Shown here piece by piece: positions 48,297-57,984 of a stretch of 64,000 bases of DNA. A model generated the notes under the pieces. That model did no database searches and was not told the origin of the DNA. It saw only the letters and a list, made by a program, of their open reading frames with translations. The stretch's first letter is position 1; each line of letters opens with the position of its first letter. Source of the stretch: Shewanella kaireitica (lineage in GTDB: Bacteria; Pseudomonadota; Gammaproteobacteria; Enterobacterales; Shewanellaceae); contig NZ_JAKIKQ010000005.1 of NCBI RefSeq assembly GCF_023284045.1, positions 1-64,000 on the forward strand, written 5' to 3'. The translations under genes and the position numbers were made by a program.

Positions 48297-50849
48297 CTAG
48301 TGAAGCGCTGGAATAAAGTAGAGTGCATTGGCGTAAAGTTTTTCTGAGCCGAGCCAGATATTCCTAAACAATAGGTTATCAGTTAATGCTACGACCGCGC
48401 CTTTACCTCTGGACTCAACGACAATCGCCGGTGAACTCGCAAAACTGCTCTGATACTCCTGCGCCATATAGCCGCTTAATAGTGGCTGTGAGGAATAGTT
48501 TGCTGCGACACTAAAGTCATTGCTTGCTTGTGCAAATCCAAGGGCTTTGTTTTTCATCACTGCTAAACGATTGCCGGTAATGCCAAAGTTCATTGGATGG
48601 CTTTTATCCAGTTTTAATTCCACTATTGCGCCACCAATCTCTTGCCTTGCACTAAAGGAGGATTTCTTGTCGAATGTAAGGCCTGCACCATTAAAGAGCT
48701 GCTTGTAAAAACGTTCACCCCTGAGGCTAGTTTTGAGAAAGTTAGCTTTATTGAGCCAAGTGAGTGCACCTTTTTGTGCGATCACTACACCACCATCGGC
48801 AGTAAACGGAGCTAGCTTTCGAGCGAATTTTTCATCTAGGCTGCTGTAACTGCCACCTGCCAGAATAATATGGCTGTAATCACTAAGTTCGATAGCATTT
48901 AGGTTGTTAATATCAACTAACGTTGTTGGCACGTTCAGTTGTGAATCCAAGTAATACCAAATCTGGCCGACTTCAGGTATAGAAGTCCCTTTACCGCTAA
49001 CAATGAGTGGCTTGAGTGGGCGGATAACTTTAAAGTCTGGGCTGCCTAAATCGATGCCACTGACTGAACTGCTGGAGTTTGTAGCGGTAATTTCCAGTTG
49101 CATCTGTTGGCTGAGCTTAAGCAGCATTTTATTCAAGTCACTGGCAGAGTGGCCATCTTGTTTCAAAGGTATCTGCAAGGTACCTGCAGGGAAGTCTAGT
49201 TGGCTATTATTGCTTCTTATTGCAAACGGTTTGGCAGCAAACTTGACCATAACACCTTGATTAAGAAGTTGCTGCAATGCAGGTGCTGCTTGGTTTTGGC
49301 GCCAATCAATTAGCAAGGCGACGGCTTTGGGTGACCATTTAGGCTGCTTAAACTTTGGTGCCGTCTGGCTCAATACGCTTAGTTCTAGTTTTACATTTTT
49401 CCGTATGGTTAAGTTTAACGCGTGCTGTAAATTCCAAGTCGAGACGTCATAAAAAGTCGGATCGTTAAATTCAGTTCTATTATCAAATAGTGCTGTTAAT
49501 AATGAACTTTGGGCTTGGTGATCGGGTACGAAGATACTGCTTTCTACATCAAATGACCCGCCGCCTTGAGTGAGTGGGTTGGTCAGGTAGTAATATTCAA
49601 TTTGGTGCTGTGATAACAGTGCAGTTAACTGCTTAATACGTTGACTATCATTGGCTGTAGAGATTAATCGCCCGGCTTGACGAGGTTTCTTTTTCTTCGG
49701 TTTTTGATGCTTATTGCTGAAGAACTCAGTTTGGTAATCTTGTAGCTCCGACTTGAGGGCTAATGCTCCTTTTAAGCTTGAGATAGAGGTCGCGTACTGG
49801 TTATCTATTGCTTCATCAAAACGAACAATACCATTACTTGAATCTTGCTGCTGACCGCGGGCACTGGCCTGTTCAAACAGTACCCCGATTGCACCATTGA
49901 TATCGGGATAGGTTGAACCTTTGCCATAAAAAAAGTCATCAAATAACTGCTGGCTAAAATAGCTCTGTTTTTTATCATCTAATGCAGCTTGGTGATATGC
50001 CGCTAGCTTAACCGTCAATTTTTGATTTGCTGCTGGTGTTAGCGGATGAGTGCGCTCAGGCACACCGGGTTGGAAAAAGTAAGTTTGGTTGTGGCCCATC
50101 TCGTGGAAATCACCGACATAATGTGGCTGCCAACGGTGAAAGAGTGCAACTCTTCCTTGAGACTCAGGGTGTCTGAGAAATAACCAGTCTCTATTTAAGT
50201 CTGCCAAATAATGGTTACTTCTGCCGCTTGGCCAGCCTTGTTTATGTTCTTTGTGGTTTGGATCGCTGACCGCGACTTTGCCAGCATAACCATTGGCCCA
50301 AGTTGAAAACCTATCCATGCCATCAGGATTTTGGCTTGGGGTGATAAGTACTATGGCATTTTCCAGTAGATTATTAACCCATTTGTCTTCACTGGTTGCC
50401 AGCATGTGGCTTAGTTTGAGTGCTGCATGGGCACCACTTGCCTCATCGCCATGTATTGAATAGGCCAGCCAAATAACAATAGGGCCTGACTGTTCGCCAA
50501 GATACTTAACTTGCTGACGTTGTTTTAGTATTTCATCTAGTTGTTGTTGATTATTGGCTGAGGTAATGACTGCTGTAAGCTGCTGCCGTCCTTCGTGGCT
50601 GATGCCGGTATTTTCTAGCGATACTCTTGGGTTCTGCTTTGCTATCTCTTTTAGGTAGTAGTTGACTTGATCATGACGCAGAAGATATTGCCCAAGTGGG
50701 TAGCCGAGAAACTCTTCAGGACTGGTAGTCGTGACTCCATAGAGGGGGTTATCTGTCAGTCGGGTCTTTTTTGCCTCTGCGGAAACAGAGAGCAACATCA
50801 AAAAAACGAATATAAAGGTAACAGCAGTTTTCAGCATCGAAATGTTCAT
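48297..50849 (-). CDS. Exported M14 family zinc carboxypeptidase
   Basis: An 850-residue exported peptidase. Signal peptide about residues 1-26; M14 catalytic domain about 40-370 with the zinc motif H133-G-D-E136 in SIHGDEASG, a further His in GDFHEMGHN and a downstream IGVLFEQASARG containing the catalytic Glu. A long C-terminal region (about 430-850) follows, including a class I glutaminase-like alpha/beta segment, as in a group of large proteobacterial M14 proteins. Probably periplasmic. It lies between comF and nfuA, which are adjacent in enterobacteria. Confidence 0.87.
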   Translation of the reverse strand: MNISMLKTAVTFIFVFLMLLSVSAEAKKTRLTDNPLYGVTTTSPEEFLGYPLGQYLLRHDQVNYYLKEIAKQNPRVSLENTGISHEGRQQLTAVITSANNQQQLDEILKQRQQVKYLGEQSGPIVIWLAYSIHGDEASGAHAALKLSHMLATSEDKWVNNLLENAIVLITPSQNPDGMDRFSTWANGYAGKVAVSDPNHKEHKQGWPSGRSNHYLADLNRDWLFLRHPESQGRVALFHRWQPHYVGDFHEMGHNQTYFFQPGVPERTHPLTPAANQKLTVKLAAYHQAALDDKKQSYFSQQLFDDFFYGKGSTYPDINGAIGVLFEQASARGQQQDSSNGIVRFDEAIDNQYATSISSLKGALALKSELQDYQTEFFSNKHQKPKKKKPRQAGRLISTANDSQRIKQLTALLSQHQIEYYYLTNPLTQGGGSFDVESSIFVPDHQAQSSLLTALFDNRTEFNDPTFYDVSTWNLQHALNLTIRKNVKLELSVLSQTAPKFKQPKWSPKAVALLIDWRQNQAAPALQQLLNQGVMVKFAAKPFAIRSNNSQLDFPAGTLQIPLKQDGHSASDLNKMLLKLSQQMQLEITATNSSSSVSGIDLGSPDFKVIRPLKPLIVSGKGTSIPEVGQIWYYLDSQLNVPTTLVDINNLNAIELSDYSHIILAGGSYSSLDEKFARKLAPFTADGGVVIAQKGALTWLNKANFLKTSLRGERFYKQLFNGAGLTFDKKSSFSARQEIGGAIVELKLDKSHPMNFGITGNRLAVMKNKALGFAQASNDFSVAANYSSQPLLSGYMAQEYQSSFASSPAIVVESRGKGAVVALTDNLLFRNIWLGSEKLYANALYFIPALH

Positions 50850-51048
50850 TATATTTATAGTATTACGCTTAAATTACCAGCTCAGCAGTGACAAAACCAC
50901 AGCAAGTAGAGATAAAAAAATGTGATCAGAACTGCGTTAATTCACTTTGTGTGAGCATTAAGGGCTACAAAGCATGACGCAGTAAGAGTATTATAGGGTT
51001 AATTCTTACTAAAACACTCAGGTTTATTCCTGACGGAGCTATGTTTTC

Positions 51049-51627
51049 ATGATTACCATTTCCGAAACAGCTCAGGCGCATTTTGTTAATCTGTTATCAG
51101 ATCAGCCTGAAGGAACTCACATTCGAGTCTTTGTTATCAGCCCTGGCACAGCGCAGGCTGAGTGTGGTGTTTCTTACTGTCCACCAGATGCTGTTGAAGC
51201 AGATGACACAGAACTAGAGTTTAATGGCTTTAATGCCATGGTTGACGAGAAGAGTGCTCCTTTTCTTGAAGAAGCCACAATTGATTTTGTTACTGACCAG
51301 TTAGGTTCACAGCTAACACTTAAAGCCCCAAATGCTAAGATGCGCAAAGTCTCTGGTGACGCACCATTGGTTGAGCGTATTGAGTATGTTATTCAGTCAG
51401 AGATCAACCCACAACTAGCAAGCCATGGTGGTAACATCATGTTGGTAGAAATTACTGAAGATGGTATCGCCGTACTGCAGTTTGGTGGCGGTTGTAATGG
51501 TTGCTCTATGGTTGATGTGACACTCAAAGATGGAATCGAAAAGCAGCTGCTTGATATGTTCCCTGGTGAATTGACCGGCGTTAAAGATGTTACTGAGCAC
51601 CAACATGGTGATCACTCTTACCAGTAA
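51049..51627 (+). CDS. nfuA: Fe-S biogenesis protein NfuA
   Basis: A 192-residue iron-sulfur carrier. The N-terminal half is a degenerate A-type (IscA-like) domain and the C-terminal half a Nfu domain with the cluster-binding C149-x-x-C152 in [11 protein letters not shown]. NfuA dimers hold a [4Fe-4S] cluster and pass it to targets under stress. Starts at ATG 51049 with GGAG upstream. A bidirectional terminator follows. Confidence 0.96.
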   Translation: MITISETAQAHFVNLLSDQPEGTHIRVFVISPGTAQAECGVSYCPPDAVEADDTELEFNGFNAMVDEKSAPFLEEATIDFVTDQLGSQLTLKAPNAKMRKVSGDAPLVERIEYVIQSEINPQLASHGGNIMLVEITEDGIAVLQFGGGCNGCSMVDVTLKDGIEKQLLDMFPGELTGVKDVTEHQHGDHSYQ

Positions 51628-51648
51628 TATCCACTGATATTATTTAAT

Positions 51649-51678
51649 AAAAACGCGACCAATGGTCGCGTTTTTTAT
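51649..51678. terminator. Bidirectional rho-independent terminator
   Basis: A perfect stem AAAACGCGACC (51650-51660) with GGTCGCGTTTT (51664-51674), a 3-base loop, and A/T tracts on both sides. It ends nfuA and the convergent peptidase gene. Confidence 0.9.
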
Positions 51679-51684
51679 GATGTT

Positions 51685-53619
51685 CTATAAGCGGTTAAGA
51701 TGCTGAGCTAAGAACCGGTCGAGTGCTTTAAACGTGGTTAGGCGATGTTCATTGCTACTTAGGTAATGATCACCATCTTCTAACTCGATCAATTCTACAT
51801 TTTTATCATGATCTTCTAGCTCATCGAACATCTCTTCACTATGTCTAAATCGAACCACGCGATCCTTTGTACCGTGGATTAATAGTATTGGTACCTTGAT
51901 CTTTTCTGCTTGGCTGATCGGGGAGCGTTGATAAAGTGCATCGTAATCTTCGCCAACCTGTTTTTTTACTATTTCATGATTAGAATAACGTCTGCTCGAC
52001 TTTACTAAGTATTCGACATCCGTCACTCCGGCGACACTCACTGCACATTGGTAGAGGTCTGGAGTCGTCGCTACCCCCATAAGAGCCGCATAACCGCCGT
52101 AACTTGCACCAACAATACAGATCCTATTTGGATCAGCTATTCCTTGGTCTATTAACCAGCGAGTACCATCTTCGACGTCATTTTGCATCTCTAAGCCCCA
52201 GTTCTGTAACCCTGCTTTCATAAAGCTGTGGCCATAACCTGACGAGCCGCGAAAATTCATGCGGAAAACACCATAGCCACGATTCGCAAAAAACTGTGCC
52301 CAATAATCAAAGCTATTAGAGTCATAACTAATTGGTCCACCATGAGGGAAGATGACTATCGGCAACTTTGTTGACTCTGTATTTAGAGGAGTTGTCAGAA
52401 AAGCTTGGATCTCTAAGCCATCCCTTGCTTTATAACTGAGCGTTTTTGTTTCAGCAAGCACTTCCTTCGATAAAGAACTATAGCGCTGAGCGACAGGGTA
52501 AATCGCCTTGTTATCACGATCTGCTAGATAGTAAGTCCCTGATTCAGTAGAGCTAGTTGAGTAAACTAGATAGCGACGCTCGTCATCACTAAACTGAGTA
52601 ATGTAGTTATTGGAGTTTGGTAATGCTGCTTCAAGACCATTTTGTATCGCGACATATTCAGGATCCCAAAAAGTATATTCGGATTCACTACCAACGTTTA
52701 TTCCAATGACTTTTTTCTTTAAATGGGAGTAGATTAGTGAACCTTCAACATCATAATCTGTATCGCTATAAACCAATTCTTTTTTGAGTAGGGGATCTTT
52801 CAGGTTTACTTTGAAAATAGCGGTTAGATCATTATGATAAGCGCTGACATAAAGAATATTGGGGTCTTGAGCAAACCCTAAAGGCCAGATTTGTTCCTTT
52901 TCGAATGCTTCAAACTGCCATAATATTCGCATGTCTGAATTTGCCTCAGCTTGCTCATAGATGCGGTACTCTGTCTCATCGCGATAAATTCCAACCCTAA
53001 TGTTGTGCTGTCTATCAGTAATCCAACGACTAATGTTTCTTTTGGCCTTTTGAACATACTTGGAGCGTCCGCCATTGAGATTCAGTTTAAGCACACTCTC
53101 ATAACGGCTGTGAGTTCCACTACCTGAAAGTTCCAATAATACTTGGTTTTCATCCTCGGGAAGCATATCAATTATTGCTGATTGAAATTGTGGTATATGT
53201 TTCAGGCGTTTTAAAATTTGCCGTGGTATGGCGCTGGCGGTTTGTTTCTCGCTGATGACGTATTTTATGAGTCTAGTTTCAGTCGTTGGTGTACCGTAAC
53301 GGAGCGCTGGAAACTTGGCTTTGATAAGCAAAATATCGTTACCTGACCAATTAAGATCAAGGATGACAAATTTTTTATTATCTGTTTGTACAGGGTATGA
53401 CTTTTTATTATTTTCTATATCCCAGATTTGAATAATAGCACCCTTCAACTTGGGTTTATCTAACCGGATCACTGAGGCTAACTTATTACCATTTGGCGAA
53501 AGAGTAACGTGGCTGACGTCAGGAATACTACCAAAGGCTTCAACTGGCAGTTGCTGAGCAATAGTAGGAGTAATTTGCAGCATTAAAAATGCTACAATAA
53601 ATATGGAAATCCTTTTCAT
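51685..53619 (-). CDS. Exported S9 family prolyl oligopeptidase-like peptidase
   Basis: A 644-residue exported serine peptidase. Signal peptide (about 1-21), N-terminal beta-propeller (about 25-370) and C-terminal alpha/beta hydrolase domain with the catalytic Ser in GASYGGYAALMG, Asp in HGTKDRVVRF and His in EDGDHYLS. Family members remove dipeptides or act as acylaminoacyl peptidases. Same strand as the downstream MATE gene but read as a separate unit; no operon evidence. Confidence 0.9.
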   Translation of the reverse strand: MKRISIFIVAFLMLQITPTIAQQLPVEAFGSIPDVSHVTLSPNGNKLASVIRLDKPKLKGAIIQIWDIENNKKSYPVQTDNKKFVILDLNWSGNDILLIKAKFPALRYGTPTTETRLIKYVISEKQTASAIPRQILKRLKHIPQFQSAIIDMLPEDENQVLLELSGSGTHSRYESVLKLNLNGGRSKYVQKAKRNISRWITDRQHNIRVGIYRDETEYRIYEQAEANSDMRILWQFEAFEKEQIWPLGFAQDPNILYVSAYHNDLTAIFKVNLKDPLLKKELVYSDTDYDVEGSLIYSHLKKKVIGINVGSESEYTFWDPEYVAIQNGLEAALPNSNNYITQFSDDERRYLVYSTSSTESGTYYLADRDNKAIYPVAQRYSSLSKEVLAETKTLSYKARDGLEIQAFLTTPLNTESTKLPIVIFPHGGPISYDSNSFDYWAQFFANRGYGVFRMNFRGSSGYGHSFMKAGLQNWGLEMQNDVEDGTRWLIDQGIADPNRICIVGASYGGYAALMGVATTPDLYQCAVSVAGVTDVEYLVKSSRRYSNHEIVKKQVGEDYDALYQRSPISQAEKIKVPILLIHGTKDRVVRFRHSEEMFDELEDHDKNVELIELEDGDHYLSSNEHRLTTFKALDRFLAQHLNRL

Positions 53620-53706
53620 ATTAATTCTTTATGTTTGTGTTTAGGTTTATGTTACACCTTGTTACCGTACAATTCCAACATTAGAAAACTATAATGTCAG
53701 TGGGTG

Positions 53707-55038
53707 CTAATCTAATACCTTTTTCAGTTTAAACCAGTAATGTGCTGACAACGTAAGGCTACGGGCCACCATAAATGCACTCATCGCAGCCCATAGGGCA
53801 TGATTCTCCAACGTTTGCAGTGCATACCAAGTGGGAAAGAATACTCCAAAGGTGGCAATAATCATGCTATTTCGCATCACTTTTCCTTGTGCAGCGCCAA
53901 TATAGACTCCGTCAAACAGATAAGAGCCAAAAGCGAGCAGTGGTAGGAATATGACCCAGACAAGATAGTCATTGGCGACCTGTTGCACCTCAACAATGCT
54001 TGTCAGTGCACTAATAATATTGCTTCCAGCTATAGCGAAAAATAGGGTAAAAGCAACCGCGGCAATTGCTGACCAAGCCCAAGCTAAGGTGACAGACTCT
54101 TTCATTAATTGACTGTCATTTCGACCATAAGCTCTACCAACTTCGGCTTCTGCATAGTAAGCAATACCATCAAGTGCATAGGAGATCAGCAGTAGTAGGT
54201 TAAGCAGTACAGCATTGGCGGCAACAGTATTATCTCCAAGGCTAGCACCGTAAAAAGTCATAAAGGCAAAGGAAAGCTGCAAGCATAAACTGCGAACAAA
54301 AATATCTGTATTGAGGCTAATAAGTTTACGGTAACTTTGCAGTGTCAGTTGTTTGCAAATCGTCATCAGTTGAAAATCGCCTAAACGATTAAGTTGACGT
54401 CTCACTAGTGTTAACGCAACTGCAAAGCCTGCCATATCTGCAAATACAGATGCCAGTGCCGCGCCACGAACGCCCCAATCTAGCCCAATAACAAACAGAA
54501 GATCTAAACCAATATTGACGAGATTAGCTACAATTAACTGCCACATTGCCGCTTTAGGCTGTTGCCGACCGAGCAACCAACCAAGCATGACTAAGTTCAT
54601 TAATGCGAATGGGGTTGACCAGATCCGTACTTGAAAATATTCGCGGCAATAGCGCTCTACTTCAACACTGGCATCGGACATTGCCATGGCTAGATTAACG
54701 ATTGGTAGTTGTAATAATACAGCAGTAAGACCAAACAACAGTGCTAGACTTCCTGCTTGAACAAGTAAGCGATATTGTTGTTGGGTGTCATTAGCACCGT
54801 AGGCTTGAGCGACTAATCCAGTGGTTGCCATGCGTAAAAAACCAAGTAACCATATAATTAAGGTTATAATCGTTGACCCAACAGCCACGCCGCCTAAATA
54901 ATAGGCATTACTGAGGTGGCCAACGACGGCAGTGTCGACGAGGCCAAGTAACGGCACAGTAATATTCGACAGGATCATTGGCAGCGCCAGTGCAAGAAGC
55001 TGTCGGTTTTTTTGTTGGTTTAACAGTATGGCAATCAT
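53707..55038 (-). CDS. MATE family transporter, DinF subgroup
   Basis: A 443-residue protein with about 12 membrane helices. The N-terminal ILSNITVPLLGLVDTAVVGHL is typical of the DinF branch of MATE carriers, linked in E. coli to the SOS regulon and to oxidative stress and bile salts. No LexA box is seen in the 18-bp divergent gap to the deacetylase gene, so SOS control is not supported here. Substrate unknown. Confidence 0.9.
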   Translation of the reverse strand: MIAILLNQQKNRQLLALALPMILSNITVPLLGLVDTAVVGHLSNAYYLGGVAVGSTIITLIIWLLGFLRMATTGLVAQAYGANDTQQQYRLLVQAGSLALLFGLTAVLLQLPIVNLAMAMSDASVEVERYCREYFQVRIWSTPFALMNLVMLGWLLGRQQPKAAMWQLIVANLVNIGLDLLFVIGLDWGVRGAALASVFADMAGFAVALTLVRRQLNRLGDFQLMTICKQLTLQSYRKLISLNTDIFVRSLCLQLSFAFMTFYGASLGDNTVAANAVLLNLLLLISYALDGIAYYAEAEVGRAYGRNDSQLMKESVTLAWAWSAIAAVAFTLFFAIAGSNIISALTSIVEVQQVANDYLVWVIFLPLLAFGSYLFDGVYIGAAQGKVMRNSMIIATFGVFFPTWYALQTLENHALWAAMSAFMVARSLTLSAHYWFKLKKVLD

Positions 55039-55056
55039 TTTAGAGGTCTAATATTT

Positions 55057-56103
55057 ATGGTTAAAAACGTGTTACTCGCGCTGCTTGCGCTGACGTGTTT
55101 TTCAGCGCAAGCAGCGGTGATTTTGCAGTATCATCATGTATCCGATGATACGCCTGCTATCACCAGTGTCACGCCTGCACAATTTAAAGAGCAGATGCAG
55201 TATCTGGCTGAAAACAACTTCAATGTTGTACCGCTGTCTACAGTCGTAGCATCGGTAAAGGCTAAGCAGCATCTACCAGCCAAAACGATTGCAATTACCT
55301 TTGATGATGGATATCGAAGTATCGCAAATACAGCGCATCCTATCTTAAAGCAATACAAATTTCCCTACACGCTTTTTGTCTCAGTGGAGCCAATACAAAA
55401 GAAGTATGGTGAGATGATGAGCTGGCAACAATTGATCACGTTATCTGAAGAGGGAGCTGAAATTGCCAATCATACTTGGGGGCATGAGCACCTTATTCGT
55501 ATGGAGAAGGGGGAAACAGAGCAGCAATGGCTAGCACGTATCGAAGGCAATATTTTGCGCACTGAAACGGAGATTGCTAAAGCGACGGGCCAAAACCATA
55601 AAATGTTGGCCTACCCCTACGGTGAATACAATCAACAGATCGAAAATATGTTGACTAAGCATGGCTTTGTGGCTTTTGGTCAGCAATCGGGTGCCGCTGG
55701 ACCACACTCTCCTTTAACGGCATTACCAAGATTCCCGGTTGCAGGGGCTTACGCCGATCTAGATAGTTTAAAGGTCAAGTTACATAGCCTTAATATGCCA
55801 GTGATTGAGCAGACGAATAGCGATCCACAGCTGCAGTTTGGTCAATGGCGACCTGAGATCAAAGTGAAGCTGGATATGTCTGACATCAATGCCTCCCAGC
55901 TCATGTGCTTTATACAAGGTCAGGGTGCCAAAAAGCCTAATTGGATCAGTGCTGATGAATTTACCATTCGTGCAGAACTTGATCTTCCTGCGGGGCGTTC
56001 GCGCTATAACTGCACGGCACCGAGCAAGCATCAAGGTGGTTACTACTGGTTTTCGCAGCCATGGGTTAGAGCTAAAGATAATGGGGAATGGACAGCTGAA
56101 TAG
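55057..56103 (+). CDS. Exported polysaccharide deacetylase (NodB fold)
   Basis: A 348-residue exported hydrolase. Signal peptide (about 1-19); NodB deacetylase domain with D83-D84 in TFDDGYRS and the zinc-binding H139-x3-H143 in ANHTWGHEH; a late YPYGEYN motif. A C-terminal domain of about 100 residues follows. The opening ILQYHHVSDD is like the N-terminus of PgaB-type deacetylases. It could act on peptidoglycan or an exopolysaccharide. Divergent from the DinF-like gene with only 18 bp between starts. Confidence 0.88.
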   Translation: MVKNVLLALLALTCFSAQAAVILQYHHVSDDTPAITSVTPAQFKEQMQYLAENNFNVVPLSTVVASVKAKQHLPAKTIAITFDDGYRSIANTAHPILKQYKFPYTLFVSVEPIQKKYGEMMSWQQLITLSEEGAEIANHTWGHEHLIRMEKGETEQQWLARIEGNILRTETEIAKATGQNHKMLAYPYGEYNQQIENMLTKHGFVAFGQQSGAAGPHSPLTALPRFPVAGAYADLDSLKVKLHSLNMPVIEQTNSDPQLQFGQWRPEIKVKLDMSDINASQLMCFIQGQGAKKPNWISADEFTIRAELDLPAGRSRYNCTAPSKHQGGYYWFSQPWVRAKDNGEWTAE

Positions 56104-56158
56104 TGGGTCTTTAATGCATGGACATGCTCGGATTTGATTAGCTAAGCCGTGTTTGTTT

Positions 56159-56179
56159 GTACCGCCACGATGGCGGTAC
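56159..56179 (+). terminator. Hairpin after the deacetylase gene
   Basis: A 9-bp perfect stem (GTACCGCCA 56159-56167 with TGGCGGTAC 56171-56179), 3-base loop, weak T tract. Likely a terminator. Confidence 0.55.
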
Positions 56180-56273
56180 ATTCTGCCCGCCCTTCAAACA
56201 ATAAGCTCGATATAAAAAGAGCAGACGATGGCAGCAAGCTAGATATCCTCTTATTTAACTCTGTGTAGATATC

Positions 56274-56320
56274 TATACCCGTTCTACCTGAATCCAGCAT
56301 CTTCAGGTAGAGCGGGTATA
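56274..56320. repeat. Long near-perfect inverted repeat, probable interspersed element
   Basis: Arms of 19 bp at 56274-56292 and 56302-56320 pair with one mismatch (a possible G-T pair in one strand's RNA) around a 9-base loop. It lies between the convergent ends of the deacetylase and sco genes. The shape, TATACCCG...CGGGTATA, resembles intergenic palindromes that recur in Shewanella genomes, which I recall rather than can show here. Confidence 0.65.
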
Positions 56321-56335
56321 TATGGCAATGATTAC

Positions 56336-56968
56336 TTAGCCATTTTCATATTTAGCAATCAATGCATTTACGTCGTGAATCAGCGCACTATTCTTGATTT
56401 GCGGCAGCTTACCTGGCGTATCTGATTTGGGTTTGATAATAGCGACTTTTTCACCTTGAGGTGAAACCAGTGCAAACGAAGCGCTGTGATCGACCTGATA
56501 ATCTTCTCCATCACCTACCATAGCGTAAACAAAACCAAGGCTACGAGTTATCGGGTAAAGTTGTTTATGTTCAGCCGTGACCGCGACAAATTCAGGGTTA
56601 AAGAAGTTAGCGTAATTAAGTAAGGTATCGGTTGAATCTCGCTGTGGATCAACCGATAGGAAGATTACTTGTAAGTCAGCATGTTCAGATAGTGACGGGT
56701 AGGCAGCTGTAAGTTTTCCCATGGTGGTAGGGCAAACATCTGGGCAGGAGGTATAGCCGATAAAAAACAGGCTCCACTTTCCAGATAAGTCATCATTAGT
56801 AAACGCTTTTCCATGCTGATCTGTCAAAGAAAATGGAGCAATGGCTTGGGGAGTCGGAAACTCAAAACTGGTCTGCAATTGCAACTCTTTTGGCTGGCTA
56901 AATTGTATTGCCGCCCAAGCACCTGCTGAGGCGAGCATAATCGCCGCTATTATCCATGACAACTTCAT
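56336..56968 (-). CDS. SCO1/SenC family copper chaperone
   Basis: A 210-residue membrane-anchored thioredoxin-fold protein. One N-terminal helix (about 4-20), then the copper-binding C75-PDV-C79-P motif and a downstream His in DHSASFALV. SCO proteins deliver copper to the CuA site of cytochrome c oxidase subunit II or keep its cysteines reduced. Last gene of the cox cluster, 26 bp after cyoE. Confidence 0.93.
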   Translation of the reverse strand: MKLSWIIAAIMLASAGAWAAIQFSQPKELQLQTSFEFPTPQAIAPFSLTDQHGKAFTNDDLSGKWSLFFIGYTSCPDVCPTTMGKLTAAYPSLSEHADLQVIFLSVDPQRDSTDTLLNYANFFNPEFVAVTAEHKQLYPITRSLGFVYAMVGDGEDYQVDHSASFALVSPQGEKVAIIKPKSDTPGKLPQIKNSALIHDVNALIAKYENG

Positions 56969-56994
56969 TATAGTTTCCTCTCCTTAAGCCAGTA

Positions 56995-57900
56995 TTAGAC
57001 CCATAAATAATGGTCAACCAAGAGCGCTATAAATAGCAGCATCAGGTGGTAGATAGAGAACTTAAATACATTCATCGCCAGACCGGGGGTTTCATGAAAT
57101 TTAAGTTGCCAAGCCTTATAGATGAAGCCAGCGCTTAATAGCGTCGAGCTCACCAAATAAACCGGGCCACACATGCCAACAAGTACCGGAAGCAAACAAG
57201 CGATGGCGAGCAAAATGGTGTAAAGAAAAATACAGGTTTTAGTAAATTCAACACCATGGGTGACGGGTAGCATGGGAATATCGACTTTGGCGTACTCAGC
57301 TTTACGGTGAATAGCTAGCGCCCAAAAATGGGGTGGGGTCCAAGCAAAAATAATAATAACCAACAATAATGCGTTGCCATGAAACTCGCCGGTTACCGAA
57401 GTCCAGCCTAGTAGCGGAGGCATGGCGCCAGCAAGCCCACCAACAACGATGTTTTGTGGCGTTGCACGCTTTAAGTAGGCGGTGTAAACCACGGCATAGC
57501 CGATGAGACTGGCAAAAGTGAGCCACGCAGTTAATGGATTGACCAAGGCATAAAGAATAACAAAACCAAGTATCCCAAGGCCGAAAGAGAAGACCAGTGC
57601 TTTGGTAATCGAGACTTTACCTTTAGGTAGCGGTCGGTTGTAGGTTCTTGCCATTAAGCCGTCAATGCGACGATCGATAAGATGATTAAATGCCGCTGCA
57701 GCGCCTGCCATCATCCCGATGCCTGCCATTCCCGCGATAAGAGGTTGCAGTGGTACAGCTCCAGGCACGGCCAGACACATGCCTACTAGCACTGTTAATA
57801 GCATTAATGCGACGACTTTGGGCTTGGTCATTTCGTAATAAGCACGCCACTGGAACAGCGGTGTTGCTGCGCTTCTGGATATAGTTATTTGTTTTTCCAT
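56995..57900 (-). CDS. cyoE: Protoheme IX farnesyltransferase
   Basis: A 301-residue polytopic membrane enzyme of the UbiA prenyltransferase family. The first Asp-rich motif is in [21 protein letters not shown], typical of heme O synthases (CyoE/CtaB). It converts heme B to heme O with farnesyl diphosphate, and CtaA then makes heme A. Sits 84 bp downstream of ctaA, in the same direction. Confidence 0.95.
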   Translation of the reverse strand: MEKQITISRSAATPLFQWRAYYEMTKPKVVALMLLTVLVGMCLAVPGAVPLQPLIAGMAGIGMMAGAAAAFNHLIDRRIDGLMARTYNRPLPKGKVSITKALVFSFGLGILGFVILYALVNPLTAWLTFASLIGYAVVYTAYLKRATPQNIVVGGLAGAMPPLLGWTSVTGEFHGNALLLVIIIFAWTPPHFWALAIHRKAEYAKVDIPMLPVTHGVEFTKTCIFLYTILLAIACLLPVLVGMCGPVYLVSSTLLSAGFIYKAWQLKFHETPGLAMNVFKFSIYHLMLLFIALLVDHYLWV

Positions 57901-57984
57901 GGCTTAGACCTCGTTTTGTGCCGATAGCACACTCTTAAATAGGCTGAATTCTGCTTAGTTATATTTGTTTATCGCAGTATGTTG

